This document shows, piece by piece, positions 46,845 through 59,512 of a DNA stretch of 64,000 nt. How positions within the stretch are numbered: position 1 is the first letter of the stretch; each line of letters opens with the position of its first letter. Source of the stretch: Malus domestica (lineage: Eukaryota > Streptophyta > Magnoliopsida > Rosales > Rosaceae); assembly GCF_042453785.1 (NCBI RefSeq), contig NC_091667.1, forward strand, positions 35,146,001 to 35,210,000, written 5' to 3'. A program made the position numbers and the translations under genes. The notes below the pieces were generated by a model. That model had not been told where the DNA came from. It saw only the letters and a program-made list of their open reading frames with translations, and ran no database searches.

Positions 46845-47066
46845 ATCTCCCACAAACATGGAGAAAGGAAGACCCATCCCCAAAATCACAGCAATATTTC
46901 CAGATCAAGGATGGAGGGAGGGAGAGAGAGGGAGAGGGAGGGAGAGAGAGAGATAGAGAAGTCGTATATTTCCAGATCAAGGATGGAGGCGACGAGGTCT
47001 CCGGCGAAGGGAGAAAAGTGCTCGGACGATGGTGGGGATGGGTCTTCCTTTCTCCATGTTTGTGGG
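46845..47066. repeat. Foldback inside the Pack-MULE
   Basis: cccacaaacatggagaaagg-aagacccatcccc (46850-46882) recurs inverted at 47034-47066. Between them, tttccagatcaaggatgga occurs twice in direct orientation (about 46897 and 46968), separated by a GA-rich run. One arm can be read as GMGLPFSMFVGDINGAFTAV on the minus strand; I do not recognise it. Confidence 0.6.
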
Positions 47067-49734
47067 GTTAGGAATGGAAGCAAGCACAGGACCTGGGAAG
47101 AAAGCAAGCAAACACGGAAGAAGAGAGGGAAAAGGGGGGGGGGTTGGGGTGGGGAAGACAAATCTGGTTTTTTTTTTTTTTTTTAAATAATTAATTATTT
47201 TAATAGTTTAATATTTTTAATTTTTTTTAATGACACATGGTGCCTAGTCATTGTCTACATGGGCGCCACGTCATCAGTTAACGACAAATTTAACAGTTTG
47301 ACTAACGGATGTATGAGACTGTCCCAAAATTAACACTTTAGGTATGACTCTGGGACGAAAAAAAATTGATGTACTAAATGTTGAAAACCATGAAACATGA
47401 AAGTAGTAAACAATCTTTTGCCCTTTAAAGATCTAAAATTTACATGAGTTAAATGTAAATGTCATAAATGAGAGGAAGACACGTCTTGAATTCAACATTA
47501 GAGAAATTAAGGGCTAAATATATATTACCTCTTTCAAATTTGAGGTGATCTTCCCTTTTAAACCTCAAAATTACAGCAGAAGCAAAACATGCCACACCGG
47601 TGAAGCAAATGTATACAGTACATTGAGTATTTCACTTTTTTTTTTTTTTTTTACATATTTTAACACTGAAAAACAGATATTACTAAATTAAGAGTTAGTT
47701 GATAATTCCCTTTCCTCCTAAGAGAATTTTAAGGACCTGATTTTTAATTAAGCATGTCTCATCATGGACATAATTCGTGGGGAAACATTTTGGTCAGATG
47801 GGTATTTGGCCTTTCATTTTGATACATTAATATATTTATATTAAGGCGGTGGAAAAATAAATTGGTTGTGAACTTATTATTTTTGAAATTCAAACCTAAA
47901 ACATCTTACTGAGAAATGCAAATATCACTAAACAAAAAAAAAATTGAACCAACCCTCTCAAATCTCTATCATACACATTCATCTAAAAATAAAAAATGAC
48001 AAAAAAAAAAAAAAGAGAGAAAGGAATGAAGGAGTTGTTATTGGTACGCACATAAAGTCATTACGCGCTACTTATACTTTTATAAAAGAGAGTTTGCATA
48101 CAGAAGAAGTGTGAGATGCCTTTTTCTAGAGTACTAATAACATTAAAAAAAAAAAGTTGAGTATAAAAAATAAAATATCTCCTTTGTTGAATAAGGAAAA
48201 AAAAGAAAAAGTTTCAATACAAGAGAAGGTTGTGGTGTCATTTTTTGTTAAATTATTTATGATATTTACAAAGTTATTTTGACAACAAGTCGTTAACTCA
48301 CCCATAACAAGACATTAATATCAAACTTATTATAAACATATATCATTCTCATATCCAAATAAGTCGAACATGAGATGCCGTTAAACACCAACTAGTCATA
48401 TACCATTTTATATTGAATTACTGAAGGACTTCAATCTTCATCTGGTTGCTGGCTGTCTGGATTGACAAGAGAGTGCGGGACCATTGGTTACCGTAGGGAT
48501 GGGCAACGGTTATGATCGGCAGGTAACCGTTTATGCTCATACTCGCATAACTGTTTATCCGTTGGGTAATTGTCTAAACAGTTATATCCATATCCATAAT
48601 CGTTTATAAACGGTTAACCATACCCATAGCCGCATGTGAGCTTAGTTCAGGTTGTACCATGTATTAAAATTCTAACATTTCAGATCAATAATGCAATGTC
48701 ATTGATACAATTTTCTCCATGACGTTACACATTTTCGTACATTAACTTCTACCAACCCGAGTTCATGAATTTGACTCTTAAATGACAAGTTCAAAACCAA
48801 ATTATAATCGAAAGATCACCGGGATGGTTCCACCCCCACATTTTCATTCCTGCTGGATGCCCGCATCAAGTGAGAAATATGAGGGTGAGGTTTCGTCCCA
48901 TCGATGTGCCAATTTTCACTTCCTTTCTTTAGCAGTGCTAATTTATCAGTATTTACGTAATCTTTTTAGTTTAACAGTTCTCATTTTCTTTTCTCTCAGT
49001 CATGCACTAAGTGGCCCTCGATTTTGTTTCCCCCGAAAATATTCAAGAATATATGCATCGGATTAACAGAGGAGTTTCGCTTTGCTTCCGGAAAAAACAC
49101 AGATCCAAGGAAGATAACTTGGAGGTTAGTGTTAATTTGGATTGGTCCTGGAGCTCATCGTTAGGTGGTCTTGCATCCCGAACAATCTGATCGTAATAAT
49201 AGGTTAAATTATGAGGGTTTTAACGAAACACTTCCGATTTTGTTTACTTTTAACGAAAAATATATGTTTACTCTAAAAAGTTACTCCTGATACTATTAAC
49301 TTACAACACATTTTTGTCATTTTGATTAAAACTCAAAATTTTAAAGCTTTTTTATTTAGTTTTCCTTTAAATTATTCGTTTTGCATGCATACATGCAGCA
49401 ACATGATTATATGATTTACGTATTATGTCTCGTTGCAGCAAACGTCTATGTTTCTATACATCAGTAAGAATTATACCTGCACAGAGGCAAGAATGTGGCA
49501 TGTCTGGAGTTGTCTATTGCGCTGAATGATTTTGCTGCTTTCAGGAGAAGATGATGGCGCTCTACGCCGCGAGTGATGCTATAAATGAAGCCGAAAATCT
49601 AACGTCGACAAATGAATGAGTGATCTTTCTCCGGAGGACTTCATTGTCTAATGTCGAAAAATAATAGTCTCGTGATTATAGTTCTTGTTTTCTGTTCACG
49701 GATTCTGATTGTTTCCGGCAATTCTGCAGTTCAT

Positions 49735-50015
49735 TGGGATCGTTTGGTATGCAAAAGGACAAGACGAGACGGGACGGAATTGAGAGGGAGCAAAGATGCC
49801 TTGGATGGAAACAAGGAGGAAGAAGAAGGAGATGAAGAGATTATAATTTTGTGTTCCATAGATGTGGAACGAGTCGTTCTAGGAGGTGAGGCGGAACGAA
49901 AATTCACTCAAAATTCGTCCCGTGGAACTGTTCCACCAGTTTTAGGCGCACTAAACGTGGGATGAAACGCTTAGTCCTACTTCGTTCCGTCCCGTCCCAC
50001 GTACCAAACAGTATG
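49735..50015. mobile_element. MITE with tttggta / taccaaa ends
   Basis: Left cgtttggtatgc...cgagacgggacggaa and right ttccgtcccgtcccacgtaccaaac are inverted, giving a ~280-bp element. Non-coding although an ORF runs across it. Confidence 0.6.
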
Positions 50016-50249
50016 GGGCGTGGGAGCTTAGGAGGAGCAGCCGTTCCAATCGGAAGTGCCGGTCGGAGATGAAGGTCAAGTGCTTGTAGAGTTTTAGGAT
50101 TATGAAGCTCAACGCAAGGGCTTGTAGAGAAGTGGTCATTGGTTTCTTTGGGTCATAATCTTCATTCATTTTCGTGTAATCTTTGCCTTCTTAGATGTTG
50201 CGTTGTAGAGACAACCATTTCATGTAAAGTTTTAAATGATAACGTTTAG

Positions 50250-50285
<36 letters not shown>

Positions 50286-50424
50286 TAAATAAGCCCCTCA
50301 AAACTTTCTCCTTTCAAGCAAGTAAACGTGGACGGTTATATTACGGTACAATTCTATCCAAGTTAAATAACATTTTTATCTTTATAGATGTATTGAAATT
50401 TATAACACGAAATAACTCAATTTA

Positions 50425-50575
50425 AGGGTTCGTTTGAAATTATTTTTAAAATAACTGAAAGCGTTTTTGTGAAAATATTTTAAAAGTCAATCTTTAATGA
50501 AAATGAAAGTGAATCATGAAAAAACACTTAAAACATTTCTTATAAGAAATATTTTCGCTAAAAGCGTTTTTTCAA
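50425..50575. mobile_element. hAT-like MITE, family copy 2
   Basis: Begins gggttcgtttgaaattattttt and ends ctaaaagcgttttttcaaa, with internal words like the copies at 15930 and 61725. Confidence 0.45.
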
Positions 50576-50871
50576 AGCCCTGTTCTGTAAATTCAGATAT
50601 TTTCGTTGTCTTTCTTGCAAGTTACTATCAAATCTCTCTACTTTCCTTTGTTCTCTTCTTCCAAATTTCAATTTCCAATTTCACCATCAAAATTCCCTCA
50701 CCGTACACTCTTCCCAAAATCTCAGATAAACCCATTTGAATTCACCCCCAAATTTCCCAAACCACTCTTCAAGCTTTCATTTTTCACCCAAAAAATCCAT
50801 GCTTCGATCCTAATTTTCCCTCGTTTTCTTTCATTTCCCTTCATTTTCCCGGAAAAGTCCTCTCGCCCGCA

Positions 50872-53273
50872 ATGGCCGCGGCGCTCAGATCGAAGCCCTC
50901 CAGAGACACGGCGTCGTCCGCCGCCTCCCAATTCAGGTACTTCGTCTTCAATTACATGCACTCCGGCCGGGTGGCCAGCTCTCACTATGCCCACCGCACC
51001 AAGAGCGACGACTTGTTCATGAACACGCCCTACCACTTCACTTCCTTCAAGCCGGTGTTGCTCGGCGGCAACTTTGTCGAAAAGGGTTCGCAGATTTTCG
51101 ATCACCCTAGAGCTTCCCGGAGAGCCAGCAAGAATAGTGATAAGAATTGGGGACGAAAGTTGAGCAGCAGCAGGTGTAACGGTGTTATGTCGTCTCAGGG
51201 GGACCCGCCGGAGGTGTGGTCCGGTGATGGAATTGTGGTTCGGGCCGCTCCGGGCTCGAATTTGGTTCGTGGGGGAGGCGGTGGAGGCGGTCCGAACCCT
51301 GGTTCGGGAGGTGGGTTCGATTCGAATTCGAAGGATGAGAATTGGGGTGGTTCCAATTTGGGGAGAAATTTTCCTACACCGAAGGAAATTTGTCAAGGGC
51401 TTGACAAGTTTGTAATTGGGCAAGAGAAAGCCAAGAAGGTGAGTTTTTACATTGCCTTTTTTGTTTGTTTTTTGGAGTTGAGATATCTGAAAAGTTTATG
51501 GCCTGTTTGGTATTCTATTCGAAATTTTTTATTATTTCTCAAAACATTTCTTAAGACCATTTCTTGAAAACAATTTTCTTTAAGACTCAAACTTTGGTTC
51601 TGCAATTCTTGTAAATTGTGTGCCTTTTCTGTATGCAGGTACTATCTGTTGCTGTTTACAATCACTATAAGAGGATATATCATGAGTCCCTGCAGAAATG
51701 GTCAGCTCCATATCCATATACGTATCTTGTTTGAGTCTATGTTTTATATGAAGAAGAATCATTTCGAGGCTTGCATTGTAGCTTGAGGGAATTTGTACTA
51801 AACATATATCATTAGCTTTAACTAGAAGTCATGAAAAGTTATAGTCAGTTTAGTTTTGGTTTCTACTTATAACCCGACCTACCAACTGATGCTAGCTCCT
51901 GCTTTTAACATGCTGCTTATTGGGAAATTAGGTCTGCAGGAGATTCAAGTAATGGCAAAGTAGATGCAATGGATGATGATAGAGTTGAGCTTGAAAAAAG
52001 TAACATTCTTCTAATGGGGCCAACAGGCTCAGGTAATTTAGAATTATTCTTGAATCTGCTATGTACATTTTCACTACGAGGTAGAATGTTGAATGACTGC
52101 TAAGATTTTCTGTGTGTCAAAATTTAAAATTGCAAAATGTTAGGTTGCGGTTAGATGAGATTGCAAAAGACCTGGAGACCCTTATGTCCAAGTTGCATGT
52201 GTCTGTATCTTATCTATGGAATTTTGTGTCTTTAGTGCTTTCTTGTTTGGATTTAATTGTTTGCTTTTGAAGTGTTCATTAGTATGTTGACTTGGTTACT
52301 GGTCTCACTTGTTCTCTTTGATGCTCTTTCAAGGACAGGGAAGACACTACTCGCCAAAACCTTGGCACGGTTTGTGAATGTTCCATTTGTTATTGCAGAT
52401 GCAACAACATTAACTCAGGTAAGTTTTGTTACTCTTCATTGTTGTTTTGTAATTGGAGTTCATTTGTAATTTTCAGTGGTGTTTCCTATATCATTAAATT
52501 TGAAGTCACTATGCTCTATGCAATGATCAGCTTGGATGTTTTTTGAAAACACTGGCCTTCATGGTTTCTAGAATATTCAACGTACATGCATGGTTTTTTA
52601 TTTAGGTTCTTCTCCAAATTTCTATTGCCTGTTCTGAGAACTATAAGAGTTTAATATGGATTTGAATGGCATTGTTCCTGTCATTATGGTGGCCATGACA
52701 CAATGTTGTTACTTGCAGGCAGGATATGTAGGGGAAGATGTGGAATCAATTTTATACAAACTCCTTACGGTAAATTCCTTGAGCATATTCTATTTGCGTC
52801 CATCTGAATTTTGTGATTTGATAGCCTATGCTCAATATCAAGGGCTCTCTTTGGTGTTATATGCGCATTTCATTGTTAATTGCATTCTGCTTATTGTGAT
52901 TAATATTGGAACTGGCAAGAAGAATTTCTGAAAAATATTTCTTGCTTATGGTTTTATACTTATATATAAAAGCCTATGAGAAACATAAACCTGTTTTTAT
53001 TCTTTTATGCCATAATTCTGTGGGGAAATTGAAAGTTGTTTTTTTTTTTTTTTTTTTGCCATAAACCTGTGTTATTACTTATCGAGTTCCCACGTATCAT
53101 GAAATTTTTCATGGAACGTGCATTTATATGCTTATATTGCTTAGTAATCCCAAGTTCATCAATGTGCATCTGTATTCAATGCCAGGTTGCCGATTATAAT
53201 GTAACAGCTGCACAGCAGGGAATTGTTTATATTGATGAAGTTGACAAGATTACCAAAAAGGTGTGTTTTTTTA

Positions 53274-53323
<50 letters not shown>

Positions 53324-55578
53324 GAAGCTTTACTCTTTTATATGTACTGACATCTCATATTTTTCAGGCTGAGAGCCTAAATATTAGTAGGGATGTATCT
53401 GGAGAGGGTGTTCAGCAGGCTTTACTTAAGATGCTTGAAGGGACCGTAAGTGCACATTTTACATAATTTGTTAGTACTAATGCTAGCGGGCATCATGGAG
53501 GTGGCATCTTGGTCAAGGCTGTGTCAGGACGCATCTCGGGATATTCTTGTACAGAGTCATAGATGTCTCATTTATGATTTGGATTCATTTAAACAACTAT
53601 AATCTATGCGCGTTTAATTCATTGTATTCTGATCTGAGGAGTTCTTATGATCTAGGTTGTCAATGTTCCTGAGAAGGGAGCTCGAAAGCACCCTAGAGGT
53701 GAAAACATTCAGGTATTTCAGTGGCTGAAGATATATATCTCAGTTACCTACATATTATTGTAAACTGCACTAGCTCATAAATACAATTACATATTGATCA
53801 TAATCATAAATAAGCCTATTCTGCTATTCTTTTAGACTTAACTAGTGCTTAGCCCAGCAAATATCTTGGTATATTATGTTTGACTGATTTTCGGTTGGGT
53901 AGATCATTGAAAATCGGTTCATAATTCTATTCTCTTTCTTCACAGATTGACACAAAGGATATTCTCTTCATATGTGGGGGTGCCTTTATTGACTTAGAGA
54001 AAACAATCTCAGAAAGGTACTTCTATACCCCAACACTGAAATTATGCTATCTTCTGGTTTTCTCTCTCTCTAAAGTCTTTTATGCCTTTTGTTTGTCCTA
54101 CAGACGCCAAGATTCCTCTATTGGGTTTGGTGCTCCCGTTAGGGCAAATATGAGGACTGGTGGTGTTACAGATGCTGCTGTTACATCATCCTTATTGGAG
54201 ATTGTAAGTGCCCATCAGTTTTGAATTAACAAGTAACAGTTTATATAGGCTTCCTTCTATTTTCATCTCTTCATTAGAAATCTATAAATATATGAAAACT
54301 GGTTTCTTTGACAGGTTGAAAGTAGTGATCTTATTCGATATGGTTTGATACCTGAATTTGTTGGCCGGTTTCCCATCCTTGTCAGTTTGTCAGCACTAAC
54401 AGAAAATCAATTGGTTGAGGTAATACTTTGCGTTGCATTATTTTTATTTTCGTAGAAACAGCTCCGCCATCTGTGTCATTTACACAACCATTTTTAATCT
54501 CAGAAATCAAGTTTATGGATTGACGGCTAATTATTCATATTATACATTGCTGATGAGCTTTGAATAAGTCCTTACTGATCCGTCCAGTAATTTGAATATT
54601 TTTCCCCTTTAAGAGGAAACATGTATGGTATGACTAATTTTTGTCGACATGACGGTGTATTATTCTAGTTGTGCTTAGAGCTTTTACAAGTACCCTTTAT
54701 TTATTTTTATTTTTTTTGTTTATTGTTATTTGTTATATCTACTGTCCCATGTGTTTCTTAGCGGCAAATATGTTTTGTAGGTCCTTACAGAGCCCAAAAA
54801 TGCCCTAGGGAAACAATACAAAAAGATGTTCCGAATGAATGGAGTAAGTAATTCTTCTCTACATTATAGAGGCATGACTTCAAGGTCATTTGTTCAACAT
54901 GCTGGTTTTGTTTACTTCTCTAATGATATCTTTGCTTGTTTATGTCCGATTTACAAAGTCGGTTGTCCCATGCAATTCTCTCACTTCCATGATTCGCAAT
55001 CATTTGGTTTTTAGCTAAATTGCTTGTGCTTTACTTCCCTCAGGTCAAACTGCATTTCACAGAAAGTGCCTTGAGATTAATTGCTAGAAAGGCAATATCA
55101 AAAAACACCGGGGCTCGTGGCTTACGGGCTATTTTAGAAAATATATTGATGGACGCCATGTATGAGGTACTCTCACCTTCTCCTTAACTCTTTTGCATCT
55201 TTGCGAGTCTTTTGATATGTCATAGATGCTTGAATTCTCGTTGTATCTTTTTCAGATTCCCGATGTTAGAACAGGCGATGACATAATAGACGCAGTTGTA
55301 ATCGATGAAGAAGCCGTTGGCTTGGACGGCAAGGGATGTGGAGCTAAAATCCTTTATGGCAAGGGTGCATTGGATCACTATCTTTCGCAGAATAAGCCGA
55401 AGGATGTAGAGGTGCGTATTTTTCGTATTCGTCAATAAAATCCTGCTTCCAGTTTACAACCAAACGTGTTTTTATACGCTAACGCCTTGTTCTCGTCTAG
55501 CAGATTGCAGCCAAGGAGGGTTCCGACGGAGAGCCGGAGGCGGAAACAGAGCTTTCTTCCGTTGTTGCTAGCATGTAA
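50872..55578 (+). CDS. CLPX: Mitochondrial-type CLPX, AAA+ unfoldase of the ClpXP protease
   Basis: CLPX unfolds substrates and feeds them to ClpP; in plants this pair works in the mitochondrial matrix. Fifteen exons (50872-51438, 51639-51700, 51932-52032, 52339-52418, 52719-52769, 53186-53260, 53368-53445, 53656-53712, 53946-54016, 54104-54203, 54315-54419, 54781-54843, 55044-55166, 55256-55411, 55504-55578) give 587 aa in continuous frame. Residues 1-60 are Ser/Arg-rich as a presequence. Walker A GPTGSGKT is at 239-246, the pore loop GYVGED at 272-277, Walker B IVYIDE at 300-305, the ClpP-docking IGF loop at 387-389 and sensor 2 in NTGARGLR. A Gly-rich linker (~140-155) replaces any N-terminal CxxC zinc-binding domain. 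The last acceptor is a tandem NAG. A (CT)n run lies in intron 6. Confidence 0.93.
53277..53324. repeat. (CT)n microsatellite in CLPX intron 6
   Basis: About 23 CT dinucleotides starting 17 bp after the exon 6 donor. Confidence 0.9.
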
Positions 55579-56831
55579 ACTTATTTTTTGTTGGACCTTA
55601 TTTTGTGTCCCCAACTCACAATCTTGTACATAATAAACATTAGATTAATACACCGCTTTTACTTTCCACACACACTCATAACAAACAATTTTCGTCATCA
55701 AATCAATAGAAGAGGATAAAAGGATAGAAATTAACAGGGGTGTGAAAGATTTTGGGTTCAGTCCTGTTCAGCAGGATGCTTGCTCCTCGGTAGAAATTTT
55801 TGAGCTAAACTTTCTGCTTTACCTAGAACTATGGAAATTGATCGGAGTTTTTCACAACAAATTTGTCATTAACTTGTAATCAGAAATAGAGCTTGAGGAT
55901 GCAAAACAGACAATTAATCCGAAATTATACCTATTTTCGCTTACAAATTAGAAGGATGCTAGAAATCTTCTCATTTTATATTTTTTCCTTCGGCTCTCGT
56001 TCCTATCATGCACGTTGCACGATAATCCGGATACAGATAGACCAAGTTATTTACTTAAACACTAATAGATAGGCCATGTTATTTATCTTTTCTACACTTC
56101 TCATAATTTTTAGTCGATCAGATCAAATGAATTGAAAAAGATAAACAGACAAGTATTAACAAGAGCGGAAAAGTGAAAAGGGATGCGTGTAGCACCACTT
56201 AATGTAAATCGAATGATTAAACGATATTTGATTTGTTGATTGCTTGAATAATTGATTTTGAAAGATGATTTACTAGGTTACAAGGTAAGAAGGAATCAAG
56301 AGTGCAAATTCGCCACGTGTCACGTGTGTGGCACAAAGCTTAGAACCAAACCGTATGTGCGTCATTACGATATTTTTTTAATCAAATCATAAACGAATTG
56401 GCCCGAAACTTTTTGGTTGGGACAATTAACACAGTCCATAATAGCCGTCCGATTTAAATCCCACTTAATTAATTTTCAGAATCAACGGCCACCATCATCT
56501 GTCTCTTTTTCTCTCTCCTCAGACACAGACAGAGAGAGAGGAGAGAGAGAGAGGGAGCGGAGAAGAAAAGAAACCTTTTTCTTCGGAGAGAGGGGGTTGG
56601 AATCCCATCAATCCATCTTCCCCCTCCCTCCCTCCTTTTTCTTCCACCTTCTGAAATTTTCCCGGAAAATAACAGGGAAAAAGGAAGGTCTGAGAGAAAC
56701 CCAGCAATCGGTTCTTCGATTTATGGGTTCGTTTCGGGATTTTGATTAAGTGGGTTTTGGATAATTTTCCATTTTTGCAATTGGGTTTGGTGAAAAATTC
56801 GATCTTTTGGGGGTGTTTGAGGGGAAGAGCG
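55579..56831. other. Intergenic: CLPX 3' end and SINA leader
   Basis: 55579-56070 is AT-rich with nothing recognised beyond the likely CLPX 3' UTR. 56080-56200 resembles the repeat at 19240-19388. The SINA leader holds a GA tract (56526-56555) and a pyrimidine-rich stretch (56600-56650). Confidence 0.45.
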
Positions 56832-59108
56832 ATGGACTTGGAAAGCATCGAGTGTGTGTCGTCCTCAGATGGACTTGATGAGGACGAGATCCATCCCCAC
56901 CATAACACTACTCTGCACCCGCATTCTCACCCTCATCCGCACCACCATGAATTTTCCAAGCCCAGAAGCAATGTCACTACCAACGCTACCATTGCCGGCC
57001 CCACCTCCATCGCTCCCGCCACCAGCGTCCACGAGCTGCTCGAATGCCCTGTCTGCACCAATTCCATGTACCCGCCAATTCATCAGGTAATTTTTCTCTC
57101 TATTTTTCCTGCGTTTGGTTTTATTTTATCTTGCATTTCTGTTTATTAAGTGGAAACGGAAACTTGGGTTTTGAGTGAATTGATTAACTTGATGTGTTTG
57201 CGTTTTCGTTCTATTGATAATCGGTTGTTTGATCGGGTTTGTGGAACCAGTCTTTGATTACAGCATTCGTTTTAGGATTTTGGATAGATGATACATGGTG
57301 ATTGGGTTTTGAATGTATGAATGAGCACTGTTAGCTATGTTGAGGATCTTTCGGGACGAATGTTTCAGATAGATGATCCGAGCACTGAGCTACGCTGATT
57401 TAGTAGTTGAAGTCATGGAATGTGCTAACTAGAGAATGTGAAAAATTGATCAAATTTGACAAATGCAAGCCCATGACTGTGTAGGGAGGGCATCTTTCCG
57501 AGCTTATATCTGTTGAAGATCCTGGTCCTACTCAGCTCTGGGCTCAATGGATGCTGAAGTCCTGATCTTCCACATATGGAAGATCGTATGGGACTTTTGA
57601 AGAATGTCATGGTTCTACTTCTAACTAGTGAGCACCATTGAGATTGTTGATCACTTTGTTTGTTTTTGTAAAAACTTTAGGACATGAATTGGGTTGCAAT
57701 CCAATGAACACGGGTTCCTTACCAAGGATGTACCGTGTACATCGGAAGTAGCTGAAACTTTTTATTTCCAAGACCTCCTTGGCACGTACGTAATTGGACA
57801 TGCTTATTTCCTTTGGTCTGAACCATAGTTTACCTTGCATTGGCGAAAGTTTTCTTGTTATTGAAGGGTGGATATTGGATATTGTATTGGCTTTGCTAAT
57901 ATCATGAGATGTGTGATTGTTATTGTATTTCTTTTGAGCTGAGCCGTTCTACATAAAATCGAAATTTTCTTATCTGCAGTGCCACAATGGCCACACACTG
58001 TGTTCCACTTGTAAGTCGAGGGTGCATAATCGTTGCCCAACTTGTAGGCAGGAGCTTGGAGATATTAGGTGCTTAGCTCTGGAGAAGGTGGCTGAGTCAC
58101 TTGAGTTACCCTGCAAGTATTACTCCTTGGGATGCCCAGAGATATTCCCGTATTACAGCAAACTAAAGCATGAATCGGTGTGCAACTTCAGACCGTATAA
58201 TTGCCCTTATGCTGGATCGGAGTGCTCTGTTGTTGGAGATATCCCTTTCCTGGTTACCCATCTAAGGGATGATCACAAGGTGGACATGCACACAGGATGC
58301 ACATTCAACCATCGCTATGTGAAGTCAAATCCTCGGGAAGTAGAGAATGCCACTTGGATGCTAACAGTAAGTGTCGTATTTCTTTTAGGTTGAAGTGAAG
58401 TGCAATATTCTCCGTTGTTCCTTGGTGAAATTAAGATCTGCAAATTTCTGTGGTTCATTTATTGTTTATCCCTCTACTGCCTTTGTCGATGTTTTCCGTT
58501 CTAGTTAAAATGGTGAAAACCCTATTCTTTTGATATCATTGGAAGGGCTGCACGCAGTTGATCACCTAATCTGTTTCGGTAAGTAACGTGTTGGCGGATG
58601 GGGTTAAATGAGCAGTAGTCCGTCATCCCTTCATTCAAACTATCTCTGCTGTAGAACTGAATACCTTTTATCCAGGACCGCCTGCGTGTTACGGTCATGT
58701 TTTGCCTTCTCAACATACTAATACCTGAAACCCTTTTCCTATCAGGTTTTCCATTGTTTTGGTCAATACTTCTGCCTTCATTTTGAAGCCTTCCAGCTCG
58801 GCATGGCTCCTGTTTATATGGCATTTCTACGTTTTATGGGCGACGAGAATGAGGCCCGGAACTACAGCTACAGCCTAGAGGTTGGAGCCAATGGCAGGAA
58901 ACTCATATGGGAGGGGACGCCACGAAGTGTGCGTGATAGCCACCGAAAGGTCAGGGATAGCCACGATGGTCTCATTATCCAACGAAACATGGCTCTATTC
59001 TTCTCTGGAGGCGACAGGAAGGAGCTGAAGCTGAGAGTTACCGGGAGGATATGGAAGGAACAGCAAAATCAGGATTCCGGGGTGTGCATAGCAAACCTGT
59101 GTAGCTAA
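56832..59108 (+). CDS. SINA-type RING E3 ubiquitin ligase (SINAT family)
   Basis: Seven-in-absentia ligases ubiquitinate transcription factors and autophagy proteins and act as dimers. Three exons (56832-57086, 57980-58366, 58746-59108) give 334 aa, the usual SINAT length. The N-terminus MDLESIECVSSSDG is followed by a His-rich stretch (HPHHNTTLHPHSHPHPHHH). The C3HC4 RING runs from C72 to C107 (CPVC, CHNGHTLC, C, CPTC). The SIAH zinc-binding pair follows (CKYYSLGC, CNFRPYNCPY, HLRDDHKVDMH). The C-terminal TRAF-like substrate/dimer domain includes YMAFLRFMGDENEARNYSYS. An upstream in-frame codon exists, but this ATG matches the conserved start. CLPX and a SINAT gene are also neighbours in Arabidopsis by my recollection. 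Confidence 0.93.
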
Positions 59109-59512
59109 GACAAATGATTTGGAAAGTTTTAATGTTTGTTGCTTGAGACTGTCGTGTGTTGTTGTACCTGTAACAGCATGTTCCTGGTACGTTGTAACAA
59201 ACCGGTTTCTTGAGTTCGGAAAGGTTTCAGCTTTAATAAAATTGTATAACAAGCAGAGGCGTTTTCTTCCTTTTCAATTTGCTTTGTAACATTACTATTA
59301 GCATGCTTTTGAATCAAGAAACAATTGCAATATCTCTAATTTTTAAGTTATATGATACGAGGAACCGATTAGATTTCTACAAGCGGTACAATTCAGGTCA
59401 AGTCTTATAAAATATGAAAGCAATTTGTTCGTACAACAAGCCTTAATAACAAAGCTCATTGATTCCAACCGAAAGAAATGATTTATCACAAATTTTCATC
59501 AGTTATCTACAT

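Larger units (their letters stand above)
45637..47424. mobile_element. Pack-MULE: Mutator-like element with captured host gene
   Basis: Terminal inverted repeats of ~194 bp (45637-45830 and 47231-47424) begin gggcaaaagattgtttact and share ttagtacatcaa, atacctaaagtgttaatttt and agtcaaactgtta phrases. A perfect 9-bp target duplication, tttaaagat, flanks it (45628-45636 and 47425-47433). Nine-base duplications and long inverted repeats define Mutator-like elements. There is no transposase; the interior carries a LysM receptor fragment and a foldback of unknown origin. It has been recently enough inserted to keep both flanks exact. Confidence 0.9.
47434..50870. other. Intergenic stretch between the Pack-MULE and CLPX
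   Basis: AT-rich, with no gene recognised. 48490-48640 holds repeated ggtaaccgttta / aacggttaacc words of an old inverted element. A poly-T run spans 50242-50284. MITEs at 49735-50015 and 50425-50575 are listed separately. Confidence 0.5.
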
